64,000 bases of DNA from Streptomyces canus 299MFChir4.1 (GTDB lineage Bacteria; Actinomycetota; Actinomycetes; Streptomycetales; Streptomycetaceae), in assembly GCF_000383615.1 (NCBI RefSeq), contig NZ_KB911596.1, forward strand, positions 124,001 to 188,000. Direction: 5' to 3'. Positions within the stretch are counted from its first letter, which is position 1; every line of letters starts with the position of its first letter. The position numbers and the translations under genes are program-made. The notes below the pieces were generated by a model. It was not told the origin of the DNA. It saw only the letters and a list, made by a program, of their open reading frames with translations, and ran no database searches. Of this stretch, positions 25,179 to 35,100 are shown one piece after another.

Positions 25179-26471
25179 ATGTTGACGGCACGAAGGCGCG
25201 CGGTGGCGGCGGCGGTGGTCCTGACCGGATCGCTGCTGATGACCTCCTGCGGGAACTCCGACAGCGGGTCCTCCGACGGGAAGACGCTGCGGCTGTGGCA
25301 CTACGAGGGCCCGAGCAGCGCGATGGGCATCGCCTGGAAGGAGGCGATCAAGGAGTTCGAGGCCACACACCCCGGCGTGAAGGTGAAGTTCGAGGAGAAG
25401 AGCTTCGACCAGATCCAGAAGACCGCCCCGATGGTCCTCAACTCCTCGGACGCGCCCGACCTCATGGAGTACAACAAGGGCAACGCGACCGCGGGCCTGC
25501 TCTCCAAGCAGGGACTGCTCACCGACCTCACGGCAGAGGCCACCAAGCGCGGCTGGGACAAGAAGCTCAGCCCCAGCGTGCGCACCACCAGCCTCTACGA
25601 CGCCAACGGCGTGATGGGCTCCGGCAAGTGGTACGGCGTCCCCAACTACGCCGAGTACACGCTGGTCTACTACAACAAGGACCTCTTCAAGAAGTACGGC
25701 ATCGCCGAGCCGAAGACGCTCGGCGAACTCACCGCCGCCATGGACAAGTTCGTCCAGAACAAGATCACGCCCCTCGCCAACGGCGGCGCCGCGTACCCGG
25801 CACAGCAGTACCTCTACCAACTGGCCCTGTCCAAGGCCGACCGCTCCTGGGTGAACGCCTACCAGCTCTACAAGGGCAAGACCGACTTCCACGACGCGGC
25901 CTGGACCCACGGCGCCGAGACCTTCGCCGACTGGGTCAAGAAGGGCTACTTCAGCAAGAGTTCCAGCGGCCAGAACGAGGAGGCCGCCGGTGTCTCCTTC
26001 ACCTCCGGCAAGGCGCCGATCCTGTTCTCCGGCAGCTGGTGGTACGGCCGCTTCAAGACGGACAACAAGTTCGACTGGGGCACCTTCCGCTGGCCCGACT
26101 CGAAGCTCACCCTCGGCTCCGGCGGCAACCTCTGGGTCGTTCCCCAGGGGTCGAAGAACAAGGACCTCGCCTACGACTTCATCGACATCACCATGTCGAA
26201 GAAGATCCAGAACCTGCTCGGCAACTCCGGCGGTGTCCCGGTCGCGGCCGACGCCTCCGCCATCACCGACCCCCAGTCGAAGACCCTGATCGACGACTTC
26301 AACACCCTCTCCAAGAACGACGGCCTGGCCTTCTACCCCGACTGGCCGGTCCCCGGCTTCTACGACGTCCTCGTCTCCGAGACCCAGAAGCTGATCACGG
26401 GCAGCGAGAAGCCCGACGGTTACCTCGGCGATCTCCAGGAGGCCTACGACAAGGGCGCGCCGAAGCAATGA
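25179..26471 (+). CDS. Sugar ABC transporter substrate-binding lipoprotein (xyloside operon)
   Basis: A 430-aa family 1 solute-binding protein. The N-terminus is a lipoprotein signal with lipobox LMTSC and lipid-modified Cys near residue 24, then a Ser/Gly/Asp-rich linker. The body has the usual two-lobed carbohydrate-binding pattern (LRLWHYEG start, YNKGNATAG, YYNKDLFKKYG, PDWPVPGFYD). GGAGG stands 6 bases before ATG. It is the first gene of an operon with two permeases and an alpha-xylosidase, so the ligand is probably an alpha-xyloside such as isoprimeverose or a xyloglucan fragment. Its stop overlaps the first permease start (ATGA). Confidence 0.9.
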   Translation: MLTARRRAVAAAVVLTGSLLMTSCGNSDSGSSDGKTLRLWHYEGPSSAMGIAWKEAIKEFEATHPGVKVKFEEKSFDQIQKTAPMVLNSSDAPDLMEYNKGNATAGLLSKQGLLTDLTAEATKRGWDKKLSPSVRTTSLYDANGVMGSGKWYGVPNYAEYTLVYYNKDLFKKYGIAEPKTLGELTAAMDKFVQNKITPLANGGAAYPAQQYLYQLALSKADRSWVNAYQLYKGKTDFHDAAWTHGAETFADWVKKGYFSKSSSGQNEEAAGVSFTSGKAPILFSGSWWYGRFKTDNKFDWGTFRWPDSKLTLGSGGNLWVVPQGSKNKDLAYDFIDITMSKKIQNLLGNSGGVPVAADASAITDPQSKTLIDDFNTLSKNDGLAFYPDWPVPGFYDVLVSETQKLITGSEKPDGYLGDLQEAYDKGAPKQ

Positions 26472-27412
26472 CGGTGACCGTCGAACGGAACGCGCGGGCG
26501 GTCGGGAAGGACAACGCCTCGGAGTCTCCGCGCGGTCCACGCGACTCCTACGCCCTCTTCCTTCTCCCCGGCGCCCTCGCCTTCCTCGCGATCGTCGTCC
26601 TGCCGTTCGTGATGAACACGTACGTGAGCTTCACGGAGTGGCAGGGCGTGGGTTCGCCCACGTGGTCCGGGCTCGCCAACTACCGCGAGCTGATGGACGA
26701 TTCCGAGTTCTGGGCGTCCTTCCGGCACAGCCTGTTCATGGTCGTGGCGATGGCGGCGATCCCCACGGCCCTCGGACTGGTCCTCGCCGCAGCCCTGTTC
26801 GACTACGTCGGCAAGCACTTCGGATCCAGAACAGCCGCCGTTCTCCGCGCCTGCTTCTACCTCCCCCAGGTCCTGCCGATCGCGGTCGCCGGCATCGTCT
26901 GGAGCTGGATCCTCGCCCCCGACAACGGCTCCCTCAACGCCCTCCTCAAGGCGATCGGCCTCGGCAGCTGGCAGCAGGACTGGCTCGGCGACCCCGACCT
27001 CGCCCTCTACAGCGTGATGGGCGTCATGGTGTGGGTCCAACTCGGCTTCCCGCTGGTCGTCTTCATGGCGGGCCTGCAACGCGTCGACCCGCAGCTGTAC
27101 GAGGCGGCGGAGCTGGACGGCGCCGGCTGGTGGCGCCGCTTCTGGCACATCACGCTGCCGCAGATCCGGCCGGAGATCTACGTCGTGCTGACCTGGTGCT
27201 CGATCGCCGCGCTCAAGGTGTTCGGCGCGGTGTACGTCCTGACCAAGGGCGGGCCCGGCGGCGCCACCGACGTGCCCTCCTACTTCTCCTTCACCACGTT
27301 CTTCGAGAAGACGCAGGTCGGCTACGGCGCCGCGATCTCCACCGTGCTGACGGTGATCATCCTGGCGCTCTCCCTGATCGGTCTGAGGCTCCAGGAGAGG
27401 AGCGACCCGTGA
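26468..27412 (+). CDS. Sugar ABC transporter permease, MalF type
   Basis: A 314-aa inner-membrane permease with six predicted helices and the EAA loop near residues 215-234 (YEAAELDGAGWWRRFWHITLP), where the ATPase docks. The first 25 residues are a polar cytoplasmic extension. ATG 26468 overlaps the binding-protein stop and its own stop overlaps the next permease start. No ATP-binding gene is present in the operon, as in other Streptomyces CUT1 importers that share the MsiK ATPase. Confidence 0.92.
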   Translation: MTVTVERNARAVGKDNASESPRGPRDSYALFLLPGALAFLAIVVLPFVMNTYVSFTEWQGVGSPTWSGLANYRELMDDSEFWASFRHSLFMVVAMAAIPTALGLVLAAALFDYVGKHFGSRTAAVLRACFYLPQVLPIAVAGIVWSWILAPDNGSLNALLKAIGLGSWQQDWLGDPDLALYSVMGVMVWVQLGFPLVVFMAGLQRVDPQLYEAAELDGAGWWRRFWHITLPQIRPEIYVVLTWCSIAALKVFGAVYVLTKGGPGGATDVPSYFSFTTFFEKTQVGYGAAISTVLTVIILALSLIGLRLQERSDP

Positions 27413-28233
27413 CCACCGCCCTGCGCCGCTACCCGGTGCTGATCGCCCTGTGCATCGCGGCCCTGTTCATGGTCGTGCCGTTCCTCATCGTGACGGTCAA
27501 CGCCTTCAAGTCCCCCACGGAGTACGCCCAGAACGGCCCCCTCAGCCTCCCCGACGGCTTCTACACGGACGGCATCAAGGACTTCTGGGAGCGGGTGGAC
27601 TTCGGCCGGAAGCTCGTCAACTCGGTGCTGATCAGCGGCTCGGTGGCGGTACTGGCCGTGGTGCTGTCCGTCCTGAACGCCTACGCGATCGGCATCGGCC
27701 GTATCAAGGCCCGCACCTGGGTCCTCGCCTTCTTCGTCCTCGCGAACATGCTGCCGCAGGAGGCGCTGGTCTATCCCGTCTACTACCTGAGCAAGCAAGT
27801 TGGCCTCTACGACACCAGGTTGAGTGTGATCATCGTGTTCACGGTGATCCAGGCCGCGTTCGGCACATATCTGCTCTCCTCGGTGCTCGGCCAGTTCCCC
27901 CGCGAGATCCTGGAGGCGGCCCGGATCGACGGCGCCGACAAGTGGCAGGTCCTGTGGCGGATCGTCGTCCCGGTCAGCCGCCCCACCCTCGGGGTGCTGC
28001 TGGTCTTCTTCTTCATCTGGACCTGGAACGAGTTCCTGCTCCCCCTGGTCATGCTGATCTCCAACGACAACCAGACGGTGTCGGTGGCCCTCGGCGTCCT
28101 CCAGGGCCAGCGCCTGATGGACGCCACGATGACCAACGCGGCCGCCCTGCTCGGCGTGCTCCCCGCGATCGTGTTCTTCCTCCTCTTCCAGCGAACCCTC
28201 ACCCGCGGTATCGCCGTGGGTGCCGTGAAGTAA
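27409..28233 (+). CDS. Sugar ABC transporter permease, MalG type
   Basis: A 274-aa partner permease with six helices and the EAA motif near residues 168-187 (LEAARIDGADKWQVLWRIVVP). GTG 27409 overlaps the upstream stop by 4 bp. It pairs with the preceding MalF-type subunit to form the pore of the alpha-xyloside importer. It is followed after 13 bp by the alpha-xylosidase gene. Confidence 0.92.
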   Translation: MTTALRRYPVLIALCIAALFMVVPFLIVTVNAFKSPTEYAQNGPLSLPDGFYTDGIKDFWERVDFGRKLVNSVLISGSVAVLAVVLSVLNAYAIGIGRIKARTWVLAFFVLANMLPQEALVYPVYYLSKQVGLYDTRLSVIIVFTVIQAAFGTYLLSSVLGQFPREILEAARIDGADKWQVLWRIVVPVSRPTLGVLLVFFFIWTWNEFLLPLVMLISNDNQTVSVALGVLQGQRLMDATMTNAAALLGVLPAIVFFLLFQRTLTRGIAVGAVK

Positions 28234-28246
28234 GGACCCCCCACAG

Positions 28247-30496
28247 ATGAAGTTCACCGACGGCTACTGGCTGTTGCGCGAGGGCGTGACCGCGGCCCAT
28301 CCGGCCCAGGTCCACGAGGTCAGCGCGTCGGACGGCCGGCTGGACATCCTCGCGCCGACCCAGCCCATCCGCCGCCGCGGCGACCTGCTGAAGGGACCGG
28401 TCGTGACGATCAGCGCCCATGCCCCGATACCCGACGTCATCGGCGTCACCTTCACCCACTTCGAGGGCGAGCAGCCGCAGGGCCCCCGGTTCGAGGTCCG
28501 TACGGCGGACTTCACGGCGCACACGGAGTACGACGAGCAGCACGCCACCCTCACCTCCGGCGCACTGTCGGTCCGGGTGGCCCGCACGGACACCTGGCGG
28601 GTCGACTTCCTCGCGGACGGCCGGCTGCTGACCGGCAGCGGTCCCAAGGGCATGGGCATCATGCGGGACGCCTCGGGCGCCCACTACCTGCGCGAGCAGC
28701 TCGGTCTCGCCGTGGGCACCTCGGTCTACGGCCTCGGTGAACGCTTCGGGCCGCTGGTCAAGAACGGCCAGGTCGTCGACATCTGGAACGCCGACGGCGG
28801 CACGGCCACCGAACAGGCCTACAAGAACATCCCGTTCTACCTCACCGACGCGGGCTACGGCGTCTTCGTCGACCACCCGGGCAAGGTCTCCTTCGAGGTC
28901 GGCTCGGAGGCGGTGTCACGGGTGCAGTTCAGCGCCGAGACCCAGGAGTTGACGTACTACGTCATCTACGGCCCGAGCCCGAAGGAGATCATCAGCAAGT
29001 ACACGGCCCTCACCGGCCGCCCGGCCCTCCCGCCCGCCTGGTCCTTCGGCCTGTGGCTGTCGACGTCCTTCACGACGTCGTACGACGAGGAGACGGTGAC
29101 GTCGTTCATCGACGGCATGAAGGACCGCGAACTGCCCCTCTCCGTCTTCCACTTCGACTGCTTCTGGATGCGCGAGTTCAACTGGTGCGACTTCCAGTGG
29201 GACCCGCGGGTCTTCCCCGACCCGGAGGGCATGCTCGCCCGGCTGCACGCGCGGGGCCTGCGGATCTCCGCGTGGATCAACCCGTACATCGCCCAGCGGT
29301 CGCCCCTGTTCGCGGAGGGCAAGGCGCTCGGCCATCTCCTCCGGCGTCCCGACGGCAGCGTCTGGCAGTGGGACCTGTGGCAGCCCGGCATGGCCCTGGT
29401 CGACTTCACCAGCCCGGCCGCCCGCGACTGGTACGCGTCCAAGCTGGAGGCGCTGCTCGCGCAGGGTGTGGACTGCTTCAAGACCGACTTCGGCGAGCGG
29501 GTACCGCTGGACGTGGAGTGGTCCGACGGCTCCGACCCGGAGAGGATGCACAACTACTACTCCTACCTCTACAACCGGACCGTCTTCGACGTGCTGCGCA
29601 AGCACCGCGGCGAGCAGGAGGCGGTCGTCTTCGCCCGCTCGGCGACCGCGGGCAGCCAGCAGTTCCCGGTGCACTGGGGCGGCGACTGCGAGGCGACGTA
29701 CGAGTCGATGGCCGAGTCCCTGCGCGGAGGCCTGTCCCTCGGCCTGTCCGGCTTCGGCTTCTGGAGCCACGACATCGGCGGCTTCGAGGGCACCCCGACA
29801 CCGTCGCTGTTCAAGCGTTGGCTGGCCTTCGGGCTCCTCTCCTCCCACAGCCGCCTGCACGGCAGCTCCTCCTACCGGGTCCCGTGGCTGTTCGACGAGG
29901 AGTCCGTCGACGTACTGCGGCACTTCACCCGCCTCAAACTGAGCCTGATGCCCTATCTCTACGAGGCCGCGCGCACCGCCCACGCCGAGGGCGTGCCGGT
30001 GATGCGGGCGATGGTCCTGGAGTTCCCGGACGATCCCGGGTGCGCGCACCTGGAGCGGCAGTACATGCTCGGCCCCGACCTGCTGGTGGCGCCGGTGTTC
30101 GACGACGAGGGCGAGGTCTCCTACTACGTCCCCGAGGGCACCTGGACCCACTTCGTGACCGGCGAGACGGTGACCGGACCGCGCTGGGTGCGCGAGAGGC
30201 ACGACTTCCTGAGCGTGCCGCTGCTGGTCAGGCCGGGCGCGGTGCTCCCGGTCGGCGCGGTGGACGACCGGCCCGACTACGACCACGCCGACGGGGTGAC
30301 CCTGCGGGCGTACGGCCTCGGGCGGGGCGAGCAGGTCACGGTACGGGTGGGCGAGGTCGCCTTCACCGTCGTACGGGAAGGGGACACGCTGCGGGCGTCC
30401 TGCGGTGACCCGTCGGCGCCCTGGAGCCTGGCGGCCGGGGACCGGTCGGCGCGGGCACGGGCGGGCACCGGGTTCCTCTCCCTGGAGCTGGGCTGA
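28247..30496 (+). CDS. yicI: GH31 alpha-xylosidase (YicI-like)
   Basis: A 749-aa cytoplasmic glycoside hydrolase of family 31, with N-terminal beta-sandwich, (beta/alpha)8 barrel and C-terminal beta domains. The nucleophile Asp is D414 in CFKTDFGE, and the acid/base is D480 in HWGGDCEATYE; these are within two residues of the numbering in E. coli YicI (416 and 482), and the FGE and CEATYES context favours alpha-xylosidase over alpha-glucosidase. There is no signal peptide, so it acts on imported xylosides. AAGGA precedes the ATG. Its stop codon overlaps the LacI start (TGATG). Confidence 0.92.
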   Translation: MKFTDGYWLLREGVTAAHPAQVHEVSASDGRLDILAPTQPIRRRGDLLKGPVVTISAHAPIPDVIGVTFTHFEGEQPQGPRFEVRTADFTAHTEYDEQHATLTSGALSVRVARTDTWRVDFLADGRLLTGSGPKGMGIMRDASGAHYLREQLGLAVGTSVYGLGERFGPLVKNGQVVDIWNADGGTATEQAYKNIPFYLTDAGYGVFVDHPGKVSFEVGSEAVSRVQFSAETQELTYYVIYGPSPKEIISKYTALTGRPALPPAWSFGLWLSTSFTTSYDEETVTSFIDGMKDRELPLSVFHFDCFWMREFNWCDFQWDPRVFPDPEGMLARLHARGLRISAWINPYIAQRSPLFAEGKALGHLLRRPDGSVWQWDLWQPGMALVDFTSPAARDWYASKLEALLAQGVDCFKTDFGERVPLDVEWSDGSDPERMHNYYSYLYNRTVFDVLRKHRGEQEAVVFARSATAGSQQFPVHWGGDCEATYESMAESLRGGLSLGLSGFGFWSHDIGGFEGTPTPSLFKRWLAFGLLSSHSRLHGSSSYRVPWLFDEESVDVLRHFTRLKLSLMPYLYEAARTAHAEGVPVMRAMVLEFPDDPGCAHLERQYMLGPDLLVAPVFDDEGEVSYYVPEGTWTHFVTGETVTGPRWVRERHDFLSVPLLVRPGAVLPVGAVDDRPDYDHADGVTLRAYGLGRGEQVTVRVGEVAFTVVREGDTLRASCGDPSAPWSLAAGDRSARARAGTGFLSLELG

Positions 30497-31500
30497 TGGT
30501 GAAGATCACGGATGTGGCGCGGCGCGCCGGGGTCTCCCCCAGCACCGTCTCCTACGCACTCAGCGGCAAGCGCCCGATCTCAGAGGAGACCCGGCAGCGG
30601 GTCGAGGACGCCATCCGCGAGCTGGGCTACCGCCCGCACGCGGGCGCCCGCGCCCTGGCCGGCCGGCGCTCGAACGTGCTGGCCCTGGTCGTGCCCTTAC
30701 GGGCGGGGATCCACGTCCCGACCGTGATGCGGTTCGCGGTGTCCGTGGTGACCACCGCCCGCCGCCACGACCACGACGTGCTGCTGCTGACCCAGGAGGA
30801 GGGTGTGGACGGGCTGACCCGGGTCGCGGAGACGGCGCTGGTCGACGCGCTGATCGTGATGGACGTCCAACTGGACGATCCGCGGCTGCCGTTGCTGCGG
30901 AATCTGGAGCTGCCGTCCGTGCTGATCGGCCTGCCTGCCGCTTCGGAGGGCCTGACCTGCGTCGACCTGGACTTCAGGGCGGCGGCCGAGGCGTGCGTGG
31001 AGCATCTGGCGAGGCTGGGTCACCGGTCGGTGGCCCTGGTCGGTTCCCCGCCGGAGGTGTACGTGCGCCGGACGGCCTTCGCCCAACGGGTGGTCCAGGG
31101 CTTCACGGACGCCGCCGACCGCAGCGGGATGTCTTCGTCCGTCCACCCCTGCGAGCCGGGCGCGGCCCGCGGGGTCGCTGAGCAACTGCTGCGGGAACAG
31201 CCCGCGTTGACGGGAGTGGTCGTCCACAACGAGGCCTTGCTGGGACCGCTGCTGGACGCCTTCGAACACCTCGGCCTCCGCGTCCCGGCCGACCTGTCCC
31301 TCACCGCGATCTGCCCCGACGAGCTGGCCGAGTCGGTCCGCGTCCCGATCACCTCGGTCGCGCTGCCGTCGGCGGAGGTGGGCGAGCGGGCCGTGGAGCT
31401 CCTGATGAAGAAGCTGGCCGGGACGGCCGTACCGGAGGCGACCCTGCTGCCGCCGTGGATGACGGAGCGGGCGAGCACGGGGCGGCGGACGGTTTCCTGA
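30496..31500 (+). CDS. LacI-family repressor of the xyloside operon
   Basis: A 334-aa regulator. The N-terminal helix-turn-helix (residues 1-25: VKITDVARRAGVSPSTVSYAL) and hinge helix (near residue 50-58) are followed by a periplasmic-binding-like sugar domain. It is the last gene of the operon and is translationally coupled to the xylosidase. The perfect palindrome TCGAAGCGCTTCGA upstream of the first gene is its likely operator, giving negative autoregulation released by an intracellular xyloside or its product. Confidence 0.93.
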   Translation: MVKITDVARRAGVSPSTVSYALSGKRPISEETRQRVEDAIRELGYRPHAGARALAGRRSNVLALVVPLRAGIHVPTVMRFAVSVVTTARRHDHDVLLLTQEEGVDGLTRVAETALVDALIVMDVQLDDPRLPLLRNLELPSVLIGLPAASEGLTCVDLDFRAAAEACVEHLARLGHRSVALVGSPPEVYVRRTAFAQRVVQGFTDAADRSGMSSSVHPCEPGAARGVAEQLLREQPALTGVVVHNEALLGPLLDAFEHLGLRVPADLSLTAICPDELAESVRVPITSVALPSAEVGERAVELLMKKLAGTAVPEATLLPPWMTERASTGRRTVS

Positions 31501-31534
31501 CGCGCCTTGGCCCGTCCCTCGTGATCAACAGGTG

Positions 31535-31573
31535 AGGGCCCTGCCTTCCACGAGGTGTGGACGGCAGGGCCCT
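31535..31573. terminator. Bidirectional terminator
   Basis: AGGGCCCTGCC (31535-31545) and GGCAGGGCCCT (31563-31573) pair perfectly between the convergent LacI and immunity genes. Confidence 0.85.
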
Positions 31574-31584
31574 TGGGCCTCGCT

Positions 31585-32184
31585 CTAGTCGCCGGAGACC
31601 CGGAACTCGACGTTCTGCACCACGAACTCACCGTAGTGCAGGGCCGATCCGAGACCTTCCAGCCTCTTGTACTGCTCCTCGGACAGCGACGCGTCAGGGG
31701 CGTACTCGATCACCCTCAGCAGTACCCGCAACGCCAGGTCCGGGGTGCAGTGGTGGGCGCAGTCGACGAGCGCCCGGCGCACCTCGGCGGTCAGGAACCC
31801 CATGGACTCGATCTCGGCGACGACCTCGTCCCGGTGGTCGAGGCCGTCCTCCGTGTCGGCTCCGGTGAGCGGCGGCGCCTCCGCCCGCGCGGACAGCCAG
31901 GTGTCGCACACCTCGACGACGGTCCGCGTCCACTCGGCTCCCGTGGTCTGCCGGAAGCTCGGGCCGTACTGCGACCCGGCCGTCCACAACACCTCCAGCG
32001 TCTGCGACGGCAGGCCGTCGAGGAGTGTCCGGGCGTCGCGGCGAACGGACAGGGCATCGGCGGCTCCTTCCCCCAGGCGCCGCGCGACGAGTTCGGCGGC
32101 GGTGTCCGCCTCATAGGACCAGTCCTGGTGGAAGAAACTCATCACCCACGGGACGCCGAAGTCGAACTCGGTGAAGCGCTGCAC
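31585..32184 (-). CDS. CdiI-type immunity protein to RNase A-like toxin
   Basis: A 199-aa acidic, mostly helical cytoplasmic protein without signal peptide. The N-terminal part with PWVMSFFHQDWSYEADTA is the signature I associate with the contact-dependent inhibition immunity family (CdiI_2) paired with RNase A-like CdiA tips. It starts with GTG 32184 preceded by GGAGGAG and follows the toxin stop by 13 bp, so the pair is cotranscribed. It should neutralise the toxin tip in siblings that receive it. It is longer than minimal immunity proteins because of an extra C-terminal helical domain. Confidence 0.85.
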   Translation of the reverse strand: MQRFTEFDFGVPWVMSFFHQDWSYEADTAAELVARRLGEGAADALSVRRDARTLLDGLPSQTLEVLWTAGSQYGPSFRQTTGAEWTRTVVEVCDTWLSARAEAPPLTGADTEDGLDHRDEVVAEIESMGFLTAEVRRALVDCAHHCTPDLALRVLLRVIEYAPDASLSEEQYKRLEGLGSALHYGEFVVQNVEFRVSGD

Positions 32185-32197
32185 GGGGGTCTCCTCC

Positions 32198-35100
32198 TTA
32201 CTTCGGGTAGCAGGTCTGCACGTAGTAGCCCAGGGGGTGTTTCGCCTGGCCCTCCACCTTGGGCGCCCGCACGAGCTTGATGAAGAAGCCGTTGCCCGTG
32301 GCCTTGGGAGCGGCCCGGCCGCTGTCGTAGTAGACCGTACCCAGGGAGTTGTTCCGTCCGAAGGTGCCCGACCAGGTCAGCTCGTTCGTCCTGTTCTCCG
32401 ACATCCACTTGCGGATCTTGTTCGCGTTGTTGGCCAGGGCGTAGTCGACGACCTGCTGCGCGGTCTGCTGGTCGACGAACACGCTGTTCGGCGTGTCGTA
32501 GCCGTTCTTGACCGTCTTGTCGTGGGCGATGGTCTCGGCCTCCGCCTGGCTGGGGCGCACGTGGTCCTTGAGGGTGTGCGCCTGACCGGGGAAGCTTCGC
32601 TCGTCCAGGATGAGGTCGCTGCAGTTGTGGACCAGGACCGGGGTGGCGCCCGCCACCGCGTAGAACGTGTGCAGTCCGGCCACGGTCAGGTCGTACACGG
32701 TCTGCGGTGAAGAGGCGTCGCGGTCGAGCACCGCGGCCACTGTGCGCGGGCTCGCGCCGGGGGTACGCAGGCTGTCGCCGGGACGCAGGTCGGACGCGAG
32801 GGTCCAACCCCGGCCGATGACGAAGAACTTGTGCCCCGAGGTGCTGGTCAGGTCGCCGCCGGACGCCAGTGTGATGTCCAGCAGGTCGGCGGAGGCGTGC
32901 GAGAAGGTCTGGGTGACCGGCTCGCCCCGGGTGTTTCCGGTGTCGGGGTCGGTGGCCAGGAGCCGGTCGCCGAACCGCACGTCACGGATGTCCTTGCGGC
33001 TGCCGTCGGCGAGGACCACCTGGGTACCGCCGGGGAAGCTGTTGCGGATGCAGGCGGTGCGTGCCTCCTCGTACGTCCGTGCGCTGCGCTCGATCGCGGC
33101 CAGGGCGCGGGCGTCCACGTCCAGGACCCGCAGCGCCTTCAGGGCGTCGGAGACCCCGATGCCGGTGCGCATCGCGGCGTCCACCGCGCGGATCGCCTCG
33201 GTGACCTTCGCGATCGGGCCGCCCAGCGGCAGCCAGGTGGCGGCCCAGGCACAGTCGCCGTAGCTGCCGCCGTCCTGGGCCGTGGTGATCTTGTGGTAGC
33301 AGCCGACGAAGTCACCGATGATCGAGTCGAAGAGCCCCTTCCACAGGTCCTTGGTCGCCTCCCAGGAGGAGATCTTGACCTTCTTGCTCAGGTCCGTGAA
33401 CGTCTTCGTCTTCAGGAACTGCGTGTCCTCCGCGGGGCAGCCGGACTCGGTGGCCGGCACCTCGGGGTTCAGACACAGGTAGTAGCTGACGGTGGCGTCG
33501 AAGTGCACCTCGTACACCAGGTCGCAGGGAAGGCGCGAGCAGTCGTCCGGCAGCCGCTGCGGGTCGCCGCGCTGCTTGATGTCGTCGATGACGGAGAACA
33601 CTCCGCCGAGCCCGGTGCCGGCACCCGCCTGCACCTGGCTGTTGGCGTCATTGCGCGCTGCCTGGTCGGCCGCCTGCTGCGCCGACTCCGCGTACTTCTG
33701 CGCGTCCTTGGCGGCCTGTTCCGCCGCCGTGGCCTCGGCGTCCGCCCTGTCGGCAGCCGCCCGGGCGTCCTTGGCGGCCTGTTCGGCCTGCGCGGCGGCC
33801 GAGCGGGCGGCCTCCGCGTCCAGGGCCGCCTGGTCGGCGGAGGCGCGGGCGTCTACCGCGTAGCTCTCGGCGCGGTCGGCTGCCTGGTCGGCGGCGGCCG
33901 CGTCCTCGGTGGCCTGGCGGTCGTACTCCTTGGCCCGGGCGAGGGAAGCCTGCGCGTCGGCCGCGTACTGGGCGGCCTCGGCGGCGTAACCGAGCGCTTC
34001 CTTCGCCGACTTGCGGGCGTCGGCCGCGAACCCGGCGGCCTCCGCGGCCAGCGTGTAGGCCGCCTTCGCGTCACCGGTCGCGGCGGCCGCGAGGCTCGCC
34101 GCCTGGGCCGCGTTCTTCTGCGCGTTGGCCGCGTGCGCCTCGGCGACCGCCCGCTGCTGCTCGGCGATCGTCTTGGACGACTGGCCCGACAGCACGGCCA
34201 GGCCCGCCGCCGAGTCGGTGGTGACGTAGGGCGCCCCCAGCTGGATCGCGTCGTTCGCCGGAGCGGCCACCTGCTGGGCCGCGTTGCCGGCGTCCTCCGC
34301 CGCCTGCGCGGTGGTGTAGGCGTGCCCGGCCGCGTCCGCCGCGCCCGCGACCGCCTTGGCGGCCTCGGCCTTCGCCGCGTCGGCCTGCTTCATCGCGTCG
34401 GCGGCGTGCTTCTCGGCCTCGTCGGCCAGCTTGACCGCGGTCCGGGCGGCGGAGGCGGATGCCTCGGACGCCTTGATGGCGTCGGCGGCCGCGCTGGTCG
34501 CCGTACGGACGGCGGCGTCCGCCCTCAGCTTGGCGGCCTGGGCCGCGTCGGCGTCGGAGCGGGCCCTTCGGGCAGCGGCCTCCGCGCGTGTGGCGGCGGC
34601 GTCCGCGTCGGCCGCGGCCTGCGTGGCCGCGTCCGCCTCGGCTCGGGCCGAACTCGCGGCCGACTCGGCGTCACCGGCAGCCTTGTTCGCCTCGTCGGCG
34701 GCGGCCCGGGAGTCCTTGGCGTCGGCGTCCGACTCGTGGGCCTCGGCGTAGGCGTCCTTGGCGTCGGCCTTGGCGCGGGCGGCGTTGGCCTTGCTCTCCG
34801 CGTCCCACGCGTCATCGCTCTTGCCCTTGGCCCGGTCCCGGGCGGCCTCGGCGTCCTGCCGCTTGGCGCGGGCCGTGGACTCGGCGTTCTCCGCCCGGCC
34901 CTTGGCCTCCTGGGCGGTCTGCGCGTACCCCTGCGCGTTCTGCTTGTGCTGGGCGGCCTCGGCCTGCTTGGCGGCGGCGGTCTCCTTCTCCGCCTTCGCC
35001 GTTGCCGCCTCGGCCTCCGCCGCGAGCCGCTTGGCATGCGCGTCGGCCGCCGCCGCCTTCGCGTCGGCCTCGGCCTTCTGCGTCTCGGCGAGCTTGGCCT

